From Amycolatopsis sp. NBC_01488 (GTDB lineage Bacteria > Actinomycetota > Actinomycetes > Mycobacteriales > Pseudonocardiaceae), in contig NZ_CP109434.1 of NCBI RefSeq assembly GCF_036227105.1, forward strand, positions 7,164,501-7,228,500: 64,000 bases of DNA. Direction: 5' to 3'. Made by a program: the position numbers and the translations under genes. How positions within the stretch are numbered: the stretch's first letter is position 1; each line of letters starts with the position of its first letter. The notes below the pieces were generated by a model. The model was given only the letters and a program-made list of their open reading frames with translations, had not been told where the DNA came from and did no database searches. Of the stretch, positions 27,079-34,476 are shown one piece after another.

Positions 27079-27971
27079 TGACCGCGTTCGCGCTCGCCGA
27101 CGGCACGTCCCTGCAGGTGGTCCGCAGGGGCGATCCGGGCGCGCCGGTGACCGTCGTGTTCGTCCACGGCTATGCGCTCGACCAGCGCAGCTGGGGCCGG
27201 ATCGCGCCGCTGGTGCCGGACGCGGCCGACGGGCCGGTGGCCGTGCTGACCTACGACCAGCGCGGCCACGGCGGCTCGGGGCGGGCGCGGCGCGGCACCG
27301 CGACGATGGCGCAGCTCGGCGACGACCTCGCCGAGCTGCTGGCGGGCGAGGTCCCGGCCGGCCGGGTGGTGCTGGTCGGGCACGACATGGGCGGCCTGGC
27401 GATCATGTCGCTGTCGCAGCGGCACCCGGAGCTGTTCGCGGCGCGGGTTTCGGGGCTGGTGCTGCTCGCGACGTCGTCGGGCAAGCTGGCCACCGAGGTG
27501 TCGGCGACCTGGCCGAACGCGCTGGGGAAGCTGGCCCGCGACCTCGAGGCGGTGCTCGGTTCGAAGCTCTTCGGCGTGGTCCGGGAGCACACGAGCCGGG
27601 CGGTCAGCGCGGGCCTGCGGTGGTGGCTCTTCGGCGACGACCCGGACCCGGAGCTGGTCGAGCTGACCGTGAAGATGATCCGCGGCAACTGGCCGCACAC
27701 GGTCTCGCTGTTCCGCCCGGCGCTGGACGCCTACGCGCGCGAGGCGGCATTGACGCAGGTGAGCGGCCTGCCGGTGACGGCGATCGTGGGGGAGCGGGAC
27801 CGGATCGTCCGCGCCGCCGACGTCGAGCAGTGGGTCGGCGGCCTCGACAGCGGGACGGCCGTGGTACTGCCCGGCGTGGGGCACGTCGTGCCGCTGGAAG
27901 CCGCGCCGCAGGTGCTGCCGCGCGTCGTCGCGCTGGTCAACGCCTCGTACCGACAAGATGAGAGTTCTTGA
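27078..27971 (+). CDS. Alpha/beta hydrolase with an Asp nucleophile
   Basis: A 297-residue alpha/beta-hydrolase-fold protein. HGYALDQRSW holds the oxyanion region, YDQRGHGGSG is typical, and the nucleophile elbow reads VGHDMGG with D103 in place of Ser. Asp at this position is the mark of epoxide hydrolases and haloalkane/haloacetate dehalogenases, which form an alkyl-enzyme ester. The HGxP motif of epoxide hydrolases is absent (HGYA). The remaining triad is supplied by GERDRIV and GVGHVVPLE. It is translationally coupled to the M20 gene (TGATG), and its end overlaps the promoter of the next gene. Confidence 0.85.
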   Translation: MTAFALADGTSLQVVRRGDPGAPVTVVFVHGYALDQRSWGRIAPLVPDAADGPVAVLTYDQRGHGGSGRARRGTATMAQLGDDLAELLAGEVPAGRVVLVGHDMGGLAIMSLSQRHPELFAARVSGLVLLATSSGKLATEVSATWPNALGKLARDLEAVLGSKLFGVVREHTSRAVSAGLRWWLFGDDPDPELVELTVKMIRGNWPHTVSLFRPALDAYAREAALTQVSGLPVTAIVGERDRIVRAADVEQWVGGLDSGTAVVLPGVGHVVPLEAAPQVLPRVVALVNASYRQDESS

Positions 27972-27996
27972 CAACTACTCTTTTCGGCTCGATGCT
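27968..27996 (+). promoter_or_regulatory. Promoter and likely operator of the ArsR-SRPBCC operon
   Basis: TTGACA (27968-27973) and GATGCT (27991-27996) with a 17-base spacer end six bases before the ATG at 28003, so transcription should begin at the start codon. The -35 lies inside an imperfect dyad beginning GAGTTCTTGACAACTACTC (14 of 19 positions symmetric), a plausible autoregulatory site. The promoter overlaps the last codons of the upstream hydrolase gene. Confidence 0.5.
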
Positions 27997-28002
27997 GGGC
28001 GC

Positions 28003-28602
28003 ATGTTCTCCGTGACGGTGATCGAAGACGCGTCGGCGGCCGAGGTGTCGCTGGACCCGGTGCGGGCCCGGTTGCTGGCCGAACTGGCCGAGCCCGCCTC
28101 GGCGACCATGCTGGCCGCGCGCGTCGACCTGCCGCGCCAGAAGGTCAACTACCACCTGCGGACCCTCGAGGCCCACGGCCTGGTGGAGCTGGTCGAGGAG
28201 CGGCGGAAGGGCAACGTCACCGAACGGATGATGCGCGCGACGGCGTCGTCGTACGTCATCTCGCCGACGGCGCTGGCCGCGGTGCAGCCCGACCCGGCCC
28301 AGTCGCCCGACCGGCTTTCGGCGCGTTGGCTGCTTGCCGTCGCGGGCCGGCTCGTGCGGGACGTCGGCCTGCTGATCACCGGCGCCGCGAAGGCTCGGCA
28401 GCGGGTCGCGACCTTCGCGCTCGACGGCGAGGTCCGGTTCGCCTCCGCCGCCGACCGCGCCGCGTTCGCCGAAGAGCTGACGACGGCGCTCACCACGCTG
28501 GTCGGGAAGTACCACGACGAGACGGCCGAAAAGGGCCGCCAGTACCGGGTGGTCGTCGCCGTCCACCCCGCCGTTCCCGAGGAGACCGCCCATGGGGCAT
28601 GA
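28003..28602 (+). CDS. ArsR-like winged-helix regulator
   Basis: A 199-residue DNA-binding protein. The N-terminal domain has LDPVRARLLAELAEPASATM, LARVDLPRQKVNYHLRTLE-type recognition sequence and HGLVELVEERRKGNVTERMM, the ArsR winged helix. The C-terminal half is helical and of unknown ligand specificity. ATG 28003 is preferred because the promoter TTGACA-N17-GATGCT places the transcript start there; a start at 27958 would lie upstream of its own promoter. The 3' end overlaps the SRPBCC gene by 11 bases, the common arrangement in which an ArsR protein controls an AHSA1-like partner. Confidence 0.87.
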   Translation: MFSVTVIEDASAAEVSLDPVRARLLAELAEPASATMLAARVDLPRQKVNYHLRTLEAHGLVELVEERRKGNVTERMMRATASSYVISPTALAAVQPDPAQSPDRLSARWLLAVAGRLVRDVGLLITGAAKARQRVATFALDGEVRFASAADRAAFAEELTTALTTLVGKYHDETAEKGRQYRVVVAVHPAVPEETAHGA

Positions 28603-29338
28603 GTTCGAGCGCACCGACACCGCGGCGGTCGACGCCACGCCGGAGCAGCTGTGGGAAGCCATCGCGACCGGGCCCGGCATCGACTCGTGGTTCATGGGCC
28701 GCAACGAGGTCGAGGGCGGGACGGGCGGCGTCGTCCGCGGCGCGTTCGGCGGCTACCGGCCGGAGTACCGGATCCGCGAGTGGGACCCGCTGGAAAAGCT
28801 GGTCTACGGCAGCGACCTCGCGTCGGACGGCCGGACGATCGCCTACGAGTTCCTGATCGAGGGCCGCGCGGGCGGCAGCTCGGTGATCCGCTGCGTGACC
28901 AGCGGCTTCCTGCCCGGCGACGACTGGGCGGACGAGTTCGAGGCGATGGCCGCCGGCGGCGAGATGTTCTTCCGCACGCTCGTCGAGTACGTCACCCACT
29001 TCGCCGGCCGCGTCGCGGTGCCGGTCACGGCGTTCGGCCCGCCGGTGGGGGACTGGGCCGGGGCGTGGACCCGGCTCGGCTGGGCGCTGGGCCTGTCTTC
29101 GCGACCCGCCGAGGGCGACCGGGTGCGGATCTCGCTCGACGGCCGCGCGCCCGCGGAAGGTGTCGTCTACGCGGTCAACGATCAGACGGCGGGCGTGCGG
29201 ACCACGGACGCGATGATCCGGTTCCTGCGCGGCTTCCACGGCCCGATGGTCGCGGCCCACCACGTCTTCACCCCGGGCGCGGACGCCGAGGCCGAGGAGA
29301 AGGCTTGGGGCGACTGGCTGAACCGCGTGTTCGGGTGA
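28592..29338 (+). CDS. SRPBCC (AHSA1-like) domain protein
   Basis: A 248-residue START/Bet v1-fold protein: FERTDTAAVDATPEQLWEAI opens the N-terminal half with the usual WEAI and GIDSWFMG pattern, EYRIREWDPLEKLVYG forms the central sheet, and a second half from about residue 145 repeats a related topology (APAEGVVYAVNDQTAGVRTT). Such domains form a hydrophobic pocket for lipids, polyketides or xenobiotics, and no catalytic residue can be named. Coupled to the ArsR gene by overlapping reading frames. A hairpin terminator follows. Confidence 0.85.
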   Translation: MGHEFERTDTAAVDATPEQLWEAIATGPGIDSWFMGRNEVEGGTGGVVRGAFGGYRPEYRIREWDPLEKLVYGSDLASDGRTIAYEFLIEGRAGGSSVIRCVTSGFLPGDDWADEFEAMAAGGEMFFRTLVEYVTHFAGRVAVPVTAFGPPVGDWAGAWTRLGWALGLSSRPAEGDRVRISLDGRAPAEGVVYAVNDQTAGVRTTDAMIRFLRGFHGPMVAAHHVFTPGADAEAEEKAWGDWLNRVFG

Positions 29339-29343
29339 GCGGT

Positions 29344-29366
29344 GGGCTGAAGGTGCTCTTCAGCCC
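29344..29366. terminator. Bidirectional terminator between SRPBCC and DUF5703 genes
   Basis: GGGCTGAAG (29344-29352) pairs perfectly with CTTCAGCCC (29358-29366) across a five-base loop, filling the 29-base gap between the convergent genes. Confidence 0.6.
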
Positions 29367-29367
29367 C

Positions 29368-29592
29368 TCACGTCGGCAGCCCGGCCGGCAGGCTCTCCTT
29401 CGTTTTCTTGCGGCGCAGCCAGACCCGGCGCGTGCCGTCGGCGTAGAGCCGCACGGTGCGCAGTTCCCAGCCCGCGAACTCCGCGTGGATGGAGAGCTGG
29501 ATCGCCGCCGCACGCCGGGACACGCCCGGGGGGAGGTGCAGACGGCGATACTCCCAATCCCCTTCGACCACCGCCTCGCTGACCGCTGTCAT
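29368..29592 (-). CDS. DUF5703-family small protein
   Basis: A 74-residue soluble protein: WEYRRLHLPPGVSRRAAAIQ, a central SIHAEFAGWELRTVRLYADG strand pair and a basic end RRVWLRRKKTK. This matches the actinobacterial DUF5703 family, a small beta-alpha domain with no known function. Its ATG overlaps the stop of the upstream lipoprotein gene (ATGA), so both are produced from one message. As I recall, the same pairing of DUF5703 with an LppL-like lipoprotein is seen in mycobacteria (Rv2137c/Rv2138), which argues for a shared envelope role. Confidence 0.8.
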   Translation of the reverse strand: MTAVSEAVVEGDWEYRRLHLPPGVSRRAAAIQLSIHAEFAGWELRTVRLYADGTRRVWLRRKKTKESLPAGLPT

Positions 29593-30596
29593 GGCTGGAT
29601 CACCTGGGTCCCTTCTCCGGCGGCCGAGCCGACGAACACCCGGCCGCTCTTCTCGTCCACCCCGACCGAGTCCGGCTGGCGCACGGTGGGGAACCGGTAC
29701 TTCTCGACGGGCTCGCCGCCGCGGACGTCGAACCCGACCACTTCGTTGCGCCCGGTGAGCGTCACCCAGGCCAGGCTCCGCTGAGCGTCGTAGGCGATCC
29801 CGTACGCGCCCCCGGCCACCGGGTAGCGCTGCCGCAGGATCAGCGGGTCGGCCGAGAACGCCAGCAGGGCCCCCGCCCGCGCGTCCGTCACCAGCACCCG
29901 CCCGTAGGAGTCCGCCACGGCGTTCGCGGCCCCGTCGCCGGCGCGCAGGCCCTCGTTGACCTTCCCGGCGGCGACGTCGACCGAGAACACCGCCGTCCGC
30001 AGCCGATCCAGGACCACGACACCCTTCCCGGTGTCGACGACGTCGTCGGCGCTGTAGAGCTGCCCGCCGATCGTCCGCGCCGGACCGGTGGCCGGCAGCA
30101 CCTGGATGTCCTTCGCCGCCCCCATCGCGACCAGCCGGCCGGCACCGTAGGCGATGCTCGACGCCGGCTGCCCGCCCGTCTTCGTCTCGGTCAGCTTCCG
30201 GTCCGGCAACGTCAGCTGCTGCACCACACCCTGAGCCGGCTCCGCGATCTCGACCCGCCCCGCCGACACGGTCAGCCTCTCCGCCGTGCCGTATAACGGC
30301 ATATTCACCGGCGGAGACGCGAGCGCGTTCAGGTCGTACAACCGCAAAGACGGCGGCTGAGCGAGGGCCACGACCAGCGTTCCCTGCGCCACGGCGAGAG
30401 CCGTGACGGATCCGGTGGCGAGCACCTGACCGGCGGGCTTCACGGTCACGGCGGGGGAGACCGCCGGCTTCGCCGCCACCGGGTTCGCGACGATCTGCAG
30501 GTCGTCGCTGTCGGACTTGGCCGACGAGCAGCCCGAGAGCGCCAGGACACCGGCGAGCGGGATCGCGATCCACGACACGGCGGCGAACCGACGCAC
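29589..30596 (-). CDS. lppL: LppL-like lipoprotein with YncE-type beta-propeller
   Basis: A 335-residue exported lipoprotein. The signal peptide VRRFAAVSWIAIPLAGVLAL ends in the lipobox LSGC, so the cysteine is lipidated and the protein sits on the outer face of the membrane. The mature part is a seven-bladed-propeller-like repeat series (SVTALAVAQGTLVVAL, GGAYGIAYDAQRSLAWVTLT, QPDSVGVDEKSGRVFVG). I chose the GTG at 30596 because CTGGAGG is seven bases upstream and the signal peptide begins there; longer starts add a non-hydrophobic segment. Function is unknown; the gene symbol rests on family and neighbourhood resemblance to mycobacterial LppL. Confidence 0.75.
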   Translation of the reverse strand: MRRFAAVSWIAIPLAGVLALSGCSSAKSDSDDLQIVANPVAAKPAVSPAVTVKPAGQVLATGSVTALAVAQGTLVVALAQPPSLRLYDLNALASPPVNMPLYGTAERLTVSAGRVEIAEPAQGVVQQLTLPDRKLTETKTGGQPASSIAYGAGRLVAMGAAKDIQVLPATGPARTIGGQLYSADDVVDTGKGVVVLDRLRTAVFSVDVAAGKVNEGLRAGDGAANAVADSYGRVLVTDARAGALLAFSADPLILRQRYPVAGGAYGIAYDAQRSLAWVTLTGRNEVVGFDVRGGEPVEKYRFPTVRQPDSVGVDEKSGRVFVGSAAGEGTQVIQP

Positions 30597-30687
30597 GTTG
30601 CGGCCTCCAGGTGTCCCTCGACGGACGGTCTCCACCAGCATCCTCCACGATCGTCTTGCCGTCACGTGCATGTCACCCAACAGACAC

Positions 30688-31656
30688 CTAGTGCGGCCAC
30701 CGCTCCGGGTAGCCGACGTCGATCGCGCTGACGTCGTCGAGCGCCGAGCGGATCGCCGGGGGCAGGGTGATCTCCTCCGCCGTCAGCGAGCCGGTGAGCT
30801 GACCGGTGTCCCGGGCGCCCACGACCGGGGCGACGACGCCCGGCCGGTCGCGGACCCAGGCGAGCGCCACGGCCAGCGGCGACGTGCCGAGCCCGTCGGC
30901 GGCGGTCGCGACCGCCTGCACGATCCGGGCGGCGCGGTCGGTCCGGTGGTGCTCGACGTAGCCGGCGTACGCGCTGTTCGCGCCGCGGGAGTCGGCGGGC
31001 GTGCCGGTGCGGTACTTGCCCGTCAGCACGCCGCGGCCGAGCGGTGCCCAGGGCAGCAGCCCGATGCCGTGGTGCTCGGCGGCCGGGACGACCTCGCGGT
31101 CCACCCCGCGTTCCAGCAGCGAGTACTCGACCTGGGTGGAGACGATCGGCGCGACCGCGGCGGCGCCGGCGGCGGCCGTTGCCAGCTGCCAGCCCGCGTA
31201 GTTCGAGACGCCGACGTAGCGGGCTTTCCCGCTGGTCACGGCGTACTCCAGGGTGGCGAGGGTCTCGGCGATCGGCACGCAGGTGTCCCAGGCGTGCAGC
31301 TGCCACAGGTCGACGTGGTCGGTGCCGAGCCGCTTCAGCGAGCCGTCGAGCGCGGTGAGCAGGGCGCCGCGGGAGGCGCCGCCGCCGAACGGGCCGTCGG
31401 TGCGCCGGGCGACCGCCTTGGTCGCGAGGACGACGTCGTCGCGCGGCACCAGGTCACCGAGCAGCGAGCCGAGCACCCGCTCGCTCTCGCCCTCGCCGTA
31501 GATGTCGGCCGTGTCCACCAGGGTGCCCCCGGCGTCGACGAAGGCGACCAGCTGGCTGGCCGCTTCCTCCGCGTCGGTGTCGCCACCCCAGGTCATGGTG
31601 CCGAGCGCCATCCGCGAGACGCGCAGTCCCGAGCGGCCGAGCAGTCGCTTTTCCAC
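30688..31656 (-). CDS. Aldo/keto reductase
   Basis: A 322-residue NADPH-dependent aldo/keto reductase. Catalytic tetrad residues appear in order: D in LVDTADIYGEGESE, Y in the same segment (DIYG), K in LATKAV, and H in LWQLHAWD. GVSNYAGWQ and the C-terminal APVVGARDTGQL cofactor loop complete the family pattern. It reduces aldehydes or ketones; the substrate is unknown. The GTG start at 31656 lies eight bases after TAGGCT (31670-31665 on the minus strand) and no ribosome site is present, so the message is leaderless. It is divergent from the LLM gene, whose leaderless promoter lies in the same 87-base gap. Confidence 0.9.
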   Translation of the reverse strand: MEKRLLGRSGLRVSRMALGTMTWGGDTDAEEAASQLVAFVDAGGTLVDTADIYGEGESERVLGSLLGDLVPRDDVVLATKAVARRTDGPFGGGASRGALLTALDGSLKRLGTDHVDLWQLHAWDTCVPIAETLATLEYAVTSGKARYVGVSNYAGWQLATAAAGAAAVAPIVSTQVEYSLLERGVDREVVPAAEHHGIGLLPWAPLGRGVLTGKYRTGTPADSRGANSAYAGYVEHHRTDRAARIVQAVATAADGLGTSPLAVALAWVRDRPGVVAPVVGARDTGQLTGSLTAEEITLPPAIRSALDDVSAIDVGYPERWPH

Positions 31657-31743
31657 GACCGCCGAGCCTAGTGGGCCCCCCCGTCCGGACCTGACCAAGG
31701 TGAGTCGTGTCGCGGTCAAGGGCCCCCGTTAGGGTCTGGCATC

Positions 31744-32781
31744 GTGCGAATCGGACTCAACCTCGGCTACTGGGGAGCGGGGAACGACCCCGCGAACCTG
31801 GCGCTGGCGGGGCAGGCGGACGAGCTGGGCTACGCGGTCGTGTGGGCGGCGGAGGCGTACGGCTCGGACGCGGTGACCGTGCTGACCTGGATCGCGGCGC
31901 GGACGTCGCGGATCGACGTCGGCGCCGCCGTGCTGCAGATCCCGGCCCGGACGCCGGCGATGACCGCGATGACCGCGGCGACCCTCGACACGCTCTCGGG
32001 CGGCCGGTTCCGGCTGGGCCTGGGCGTGTCCGGCCCGCAGGTGTCCGAGGGCTGGCACGGCGTGCGGTTCAGCTCGCCGGTCGGCCGCACCCGCGAGTAC
32101 GCCTCGATCGTGCGCTCGGCGTTGCGGCGGGAGCGGGTGCGGTTCGAGGGCGAGCACTTCACGCTGCCGCTGCCGGACGGCCCGGGCAAGGCGCTGCGGC
32201 TGACCGTCCGGCCCGCGCGCAAGCACATCCCGCTCTACCTGGCCGCGATCGGCCCGAAGAACCTCGAGCTGACCGGCGAGATCGCCGATGGCTGGCTGCC
32301 GGTGTTCTTCTCGCCGGCGCACGCGGGGGAGCAGCTGGCGCACCTGCGGGCCGGCGCGGAGCGGGCCGGGCGCAGCCTGGACGGCTTCGACGTCGCCCCG
32401 AGCGTGCCGCTGGTGCCCGGCGACGACTGGCGGGCCTGCGCGGACGCCGTCCGCGGGTACGCGGCGCTCTACCTCGGCGGGATGGGGAGCAGGGAGAAGA
32501 ACTTCTACAACCGGCTGGCCTGCCGGATGGGCTTCGAGGCCGAAGCCGCCGACGTACAGGAGAAGTACCTGGCCGGCGACCGGGCGGGGGCGATGGCGGC
32601 GGTGCCGCTGGAGTTCCTCGACGCGACGTCGCTGCTGGGCCCGAAGGAACGGATAGCGGAGAAGATGACCGAATACGCCGAAGCCGGCGTGACGACCCTG
32701 TCGGTGTCGCCGTACACCGACGACGCGGCGGCCGCGCTGCGCACCGCCGTCGAGGCGCTCGAGACAGCGGGGGTGGCCTGA
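31744..32781 (+). CDS. LLM-class F420-dependent oxidoreductase
   Basis: A 345-residue luciferase-like TIM-barrel enzyme. [53 protein letters not shown] and [20 protein letters not shown] are typical of actinobacterial F420-dependent (rather than FMN) members; [20 protein letters not shown] is the conserved mid-region. It uses reduced deazaflavin to reduce or oxidise a small substrate that cannot be named. The GTG at 31744 follows TAGGGT (31730-31735) by eight bases, a leaderless start. uppP begins one base after its stop, so the two form an operon. Confidence 0.9.
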   Translation: MRIGLNLGYWGAGNDPANLALAGQADELGYAVVWAAEAYGSDAVTVLTWIAARTSRIDVGAAVLQIPARTPAMTAMTAATLDTLSGGRFRLGLGVSGPQVSEGWHGVRFSSPVGRTREYASIVRSALRRERVRFEGEHFTLPLPDGPGKALRLTVRPARKHIPLYLAAIGPKNLELTGEIADGWLPVFFSPAHAGEQLAHLRAGAERAGRSLDGFDVAPSVPLVPGDDWRACADAVRGYAALYLGGMGSREKNFYNRLACRMGFEAEAADVQEKYLAGDRAGAMAAVPLEFLDATSLLGPKERIAEKMTEYAEAGVTTLSVSPYTDDAAAALRTAVEALETAGVA

Positions 32782-32782
32782 C

Positions 32783-33625
32783 GTGGGCTGGTTCGAAGCA
32801 CTCGTCCTGGGCCTGGTCCAGGGCCTGACGGAGTTCCTCCCGATCTCCTCGAGCGCGCACCTGCGGATCGTCGCGGCGCTCGTCGGCTGGGACGACCCGG
32901 GCGCGGCGTTCACCGCCGTCACCCAGATCGGCACCGAGCTCGCGGTGATCATCTACTTCGGGAAGAAGATCGGGAAGATCCTCCAGGCCTGGTTCTTCTC
33001 GCTGTACAAGCGGGAGTGGCGCCAGGACCCGGACGCCCGGCTCGGCTGGCTGATCATCGTCGGCTCGCTGCCGATCGTGGTGCTCGGCCTGCTGCTGCAG
33101 GACCAGATCGACAGCGCGTTCCGCGACCTGCGGATCACCGCCACCGTGCTCATCGTGTTCGGCCTGATCCTGCTCTACGCCGACCGGACCGGGAAGCAGG
33201 AGCGGACGCTGGACCACCTGACGGTGCCGCACGGCCTCGGCTTCGGCTTCGCCCAGGCGCTGGCGCTGATCCCGGGCGTCTCCCGTTCCGGCGGCACGAC
33301 CAGCGCGGGCCTGCTGCTGGGCTACACCCGCGCCGAGGCCGCCGAGTACTCGTTCCTGCTGGCCCTGCCGGCGGTGTTCGGTTCGGGCGTGTACAAGCTC
33401 AAGGACATCGGCTCGGGCGGCGTGCCGGCCCAGTGGGGCCCGACGATCCTGGCGACGCTGGTCGCCTTCGGCGTCGGCTACGCGGTGATCGCCTGGCTGA
33501 TGGCCTACATCAAGAAGCGCAGCTTCGTCCCGTTCGTGATCTACCGGCTGGTCCTCGGCGTGCTGCTGTTCGTGCTGATCTTCACCGGCGCGCTCGACCC
33601 GAACGCGGGCCCGGTCGGCCACTGA
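32783..33625 (+). CDS. uppP: Undecaprenyl-diphosphatase (BacA/UppP)
   Basis: A 280-residue, multi-helix membrane phosphatase of the BacA family. Signature 1 is [20 protein letters not shown] at residues 10-29 with the catalytic Glu and Ser run; signature 2 is [17 protein letters not shown], holding the essential Arg and Ser. It removes a phosphate from undecaprenyl diphosphate to recycle the lipid carrier for peptidoglycan and wall polymers, acting at the outer membrane leaflet side; overexpression gives bacitracin resistance. The GTG start is one base after the LLM stop. A perfect 19-base palindrome follows its stop codon. Confidence 0.97.
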   Translation: MGWFEALVLGLVQGLTEFLPISSSAHLRIVAALVGWDDPGAAFTAVTQIGTELAVIIYFGKKIGKILQAWFFSLYKREWRQDPDARLGWLIIVGSLPIVVLGLLLQDQIDSAFRDLRITATVLIVFGLILLYADRTGKQERTLDHLTVPHGLGFGFAQALALIPGVSRSGGTTSAGLLLGYTRAEAAEYSFLLALPAVFGSGVYKLKDIGSGGVPAQWGPTILATLVAFGVGYAVIAWLMAYIKKRSFVPFVIYRLVLGVLLFVLIFTGALDPNAGPVGH

Positions 33626-33626
33626 T

Positions 33627-33670
33627 CCACCCTACGTGGGGACCGCATGATCGGTCCCCACGTAGGGTGG
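33627..33670. promoter_or_regulatory. Perfect 19-bp palindrome carrying the phosphatase promoter
   Basis: CCACCCTACGTGGGGACCG (33627-33645) is the exact reverse complement of 33652-33670, with a six-base spacer. The right arm contains TAGGGT (33663-33668), ideally placed as -10 for the GTG at 33676; the left arm carries the same box facing the other way. As RNA it would be a strong hairpin terminating uppP. The right-hand CCACGTAGGGTGG recurs at 34426-34438 before the M3 peptidase gene. Confidence 0.7.
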
Positions 33671-33675
33671 GGGCC

Positions 33676-34383
33676 GTGAGTACGGTCATTCTGCTCAGGC
33701 ACGGCAAGTCGACGGCCAACGGCTCCGGCGTCCTGGCCGGGCGTTCCCCGAAGGTCAACCTCGACGACACCGGCCGCGCCCAGGCGGAGAAGCTGGTCGA
33801 CCGGCTGGACGGCGTGCCCCTCTCGGGGCTCGTCGTCTCGCCGATGCTGCGGTGCAAGCAGACCGTCGGCCCCCTCGCGGCCGCCCGGAGCCTGGAGAAG
33901 GTCGTCGAGCCCGGGCTGTCCGAAGTGGACTACGGCGACTGGACCGGCAAGGAGCTCAAGCACCTCGCGAAGGAGCCGCTCTGGCGGGTCGTGCAGGCGC
34001 ACGCCTCGGCTGCGGTGTTCCCCGGCGGCGAAGGGCTCGCGGCGATGCAGGCGCGGTCGGTGGCCGCCGTCCGCGCGCACGACCGGCGGATCGCCGCCGA
34101 GCACGGCGACCACGCCGTCTGGCTGCTGTGCAGCCACGGCGACGTGATCAAGTCCATCCTCGCCGACGCGCTCGGCCAGCACCTCGACGCGTTCCAGCGG
34201 ATCGTCGTCGATCCCGCGTCGATCTCGGTCGTGCGCTACACCGAGACGCGGCCGTTCGTCATGCGCGTCAACGACCACGGCGGCGATCTCCGCGGGATCG
34301 TGCCCCCGGAACCCAAGCCGAAACGCGGCAAGAAGGCCGCCAGGAGCAGTGACGCCGTCGTGGGCGGTACCACCGGACGGTGA
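33676..34383 (+). CDS. Histidine phosphatase superfamily protein, Rv2135c-like
   Basis: A 235-residue branch-1 histidine phosphatase. ILLRHGKSTAN holds the phospho-acceptor His9 in the RHG motif; SPMLRCKQTV supplies the second Arg, SEVDYGDWTGKEL the acid, and LLCSHGDVIKSIL the second His. Members dephosphorylate phosphoglycerate or other small phosphates in the cytosol; the mycobacterial counterpart I recall next to uppP is Rv2135c. A basic tail (KPKRGKKAAR) is unusual for the fold and may contact nucleic acid or phospholipid. Leaderless: TAGGGT ends seven bases before the GTG at 33676. Confidence 0.9.
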   Translation: MSTVILLRHGKSTANGSGVLAGRSPKVNLDDTGRAQAEKLVDRLDGVPLSGLVVSPMLRCKQTVGPLAAARSLEKVVEPGLSEVDYGDWTGKELKHLAKEPLWRVVQAHASAAVFPGGEGLAAMQARSVAAVRAHDRRIAAEHGDHAVWLLCSHGDVIKSILADALGQHLDAFQRIVVDPASISVVRYTETRPFVMRVNDHGGDLRGIVPPEPKPKRGKKAARSSDAVVGGTTGR

Positions 34384-34425
34384 CCCTGGCCACCTCCGGA
34401 AAGCGCTGACATCGGCACCGGTGGA

Positions 34426-34438
34426 CCACGTAGGGTGG
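34426..34438 (+). promoter_or_regulatory. CCACGTAGGGTGG promoter motif before the M3 peptidase
   Basis: This 13-base string is identical to the end of the palindrome at 33658-33670 and again includes TAGGGT (34431-34436) as a -10 element. Here the start codon is 38 bases downstream and has its own AGGAG ribosome site (34463-34467), so the message is leadered. The shared bases flanking the -10 suggest a common regulator or sigma-factor preference. Confidence 0.5.
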
Positions 34439-34476
34439 CGGGACCGAGTGTTGCACCCGACCAGGAGCCTGCCCCG

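Noticed and set aside
27958-28002. An earlier ATG at 27958 for the ArsR-like gene.
   Set aside because: It lies upstream of the TTGACA/GATGCT promoter that points to a transcript start at 28003, lacks a ribosome site and would add 15 residues unlike the family.
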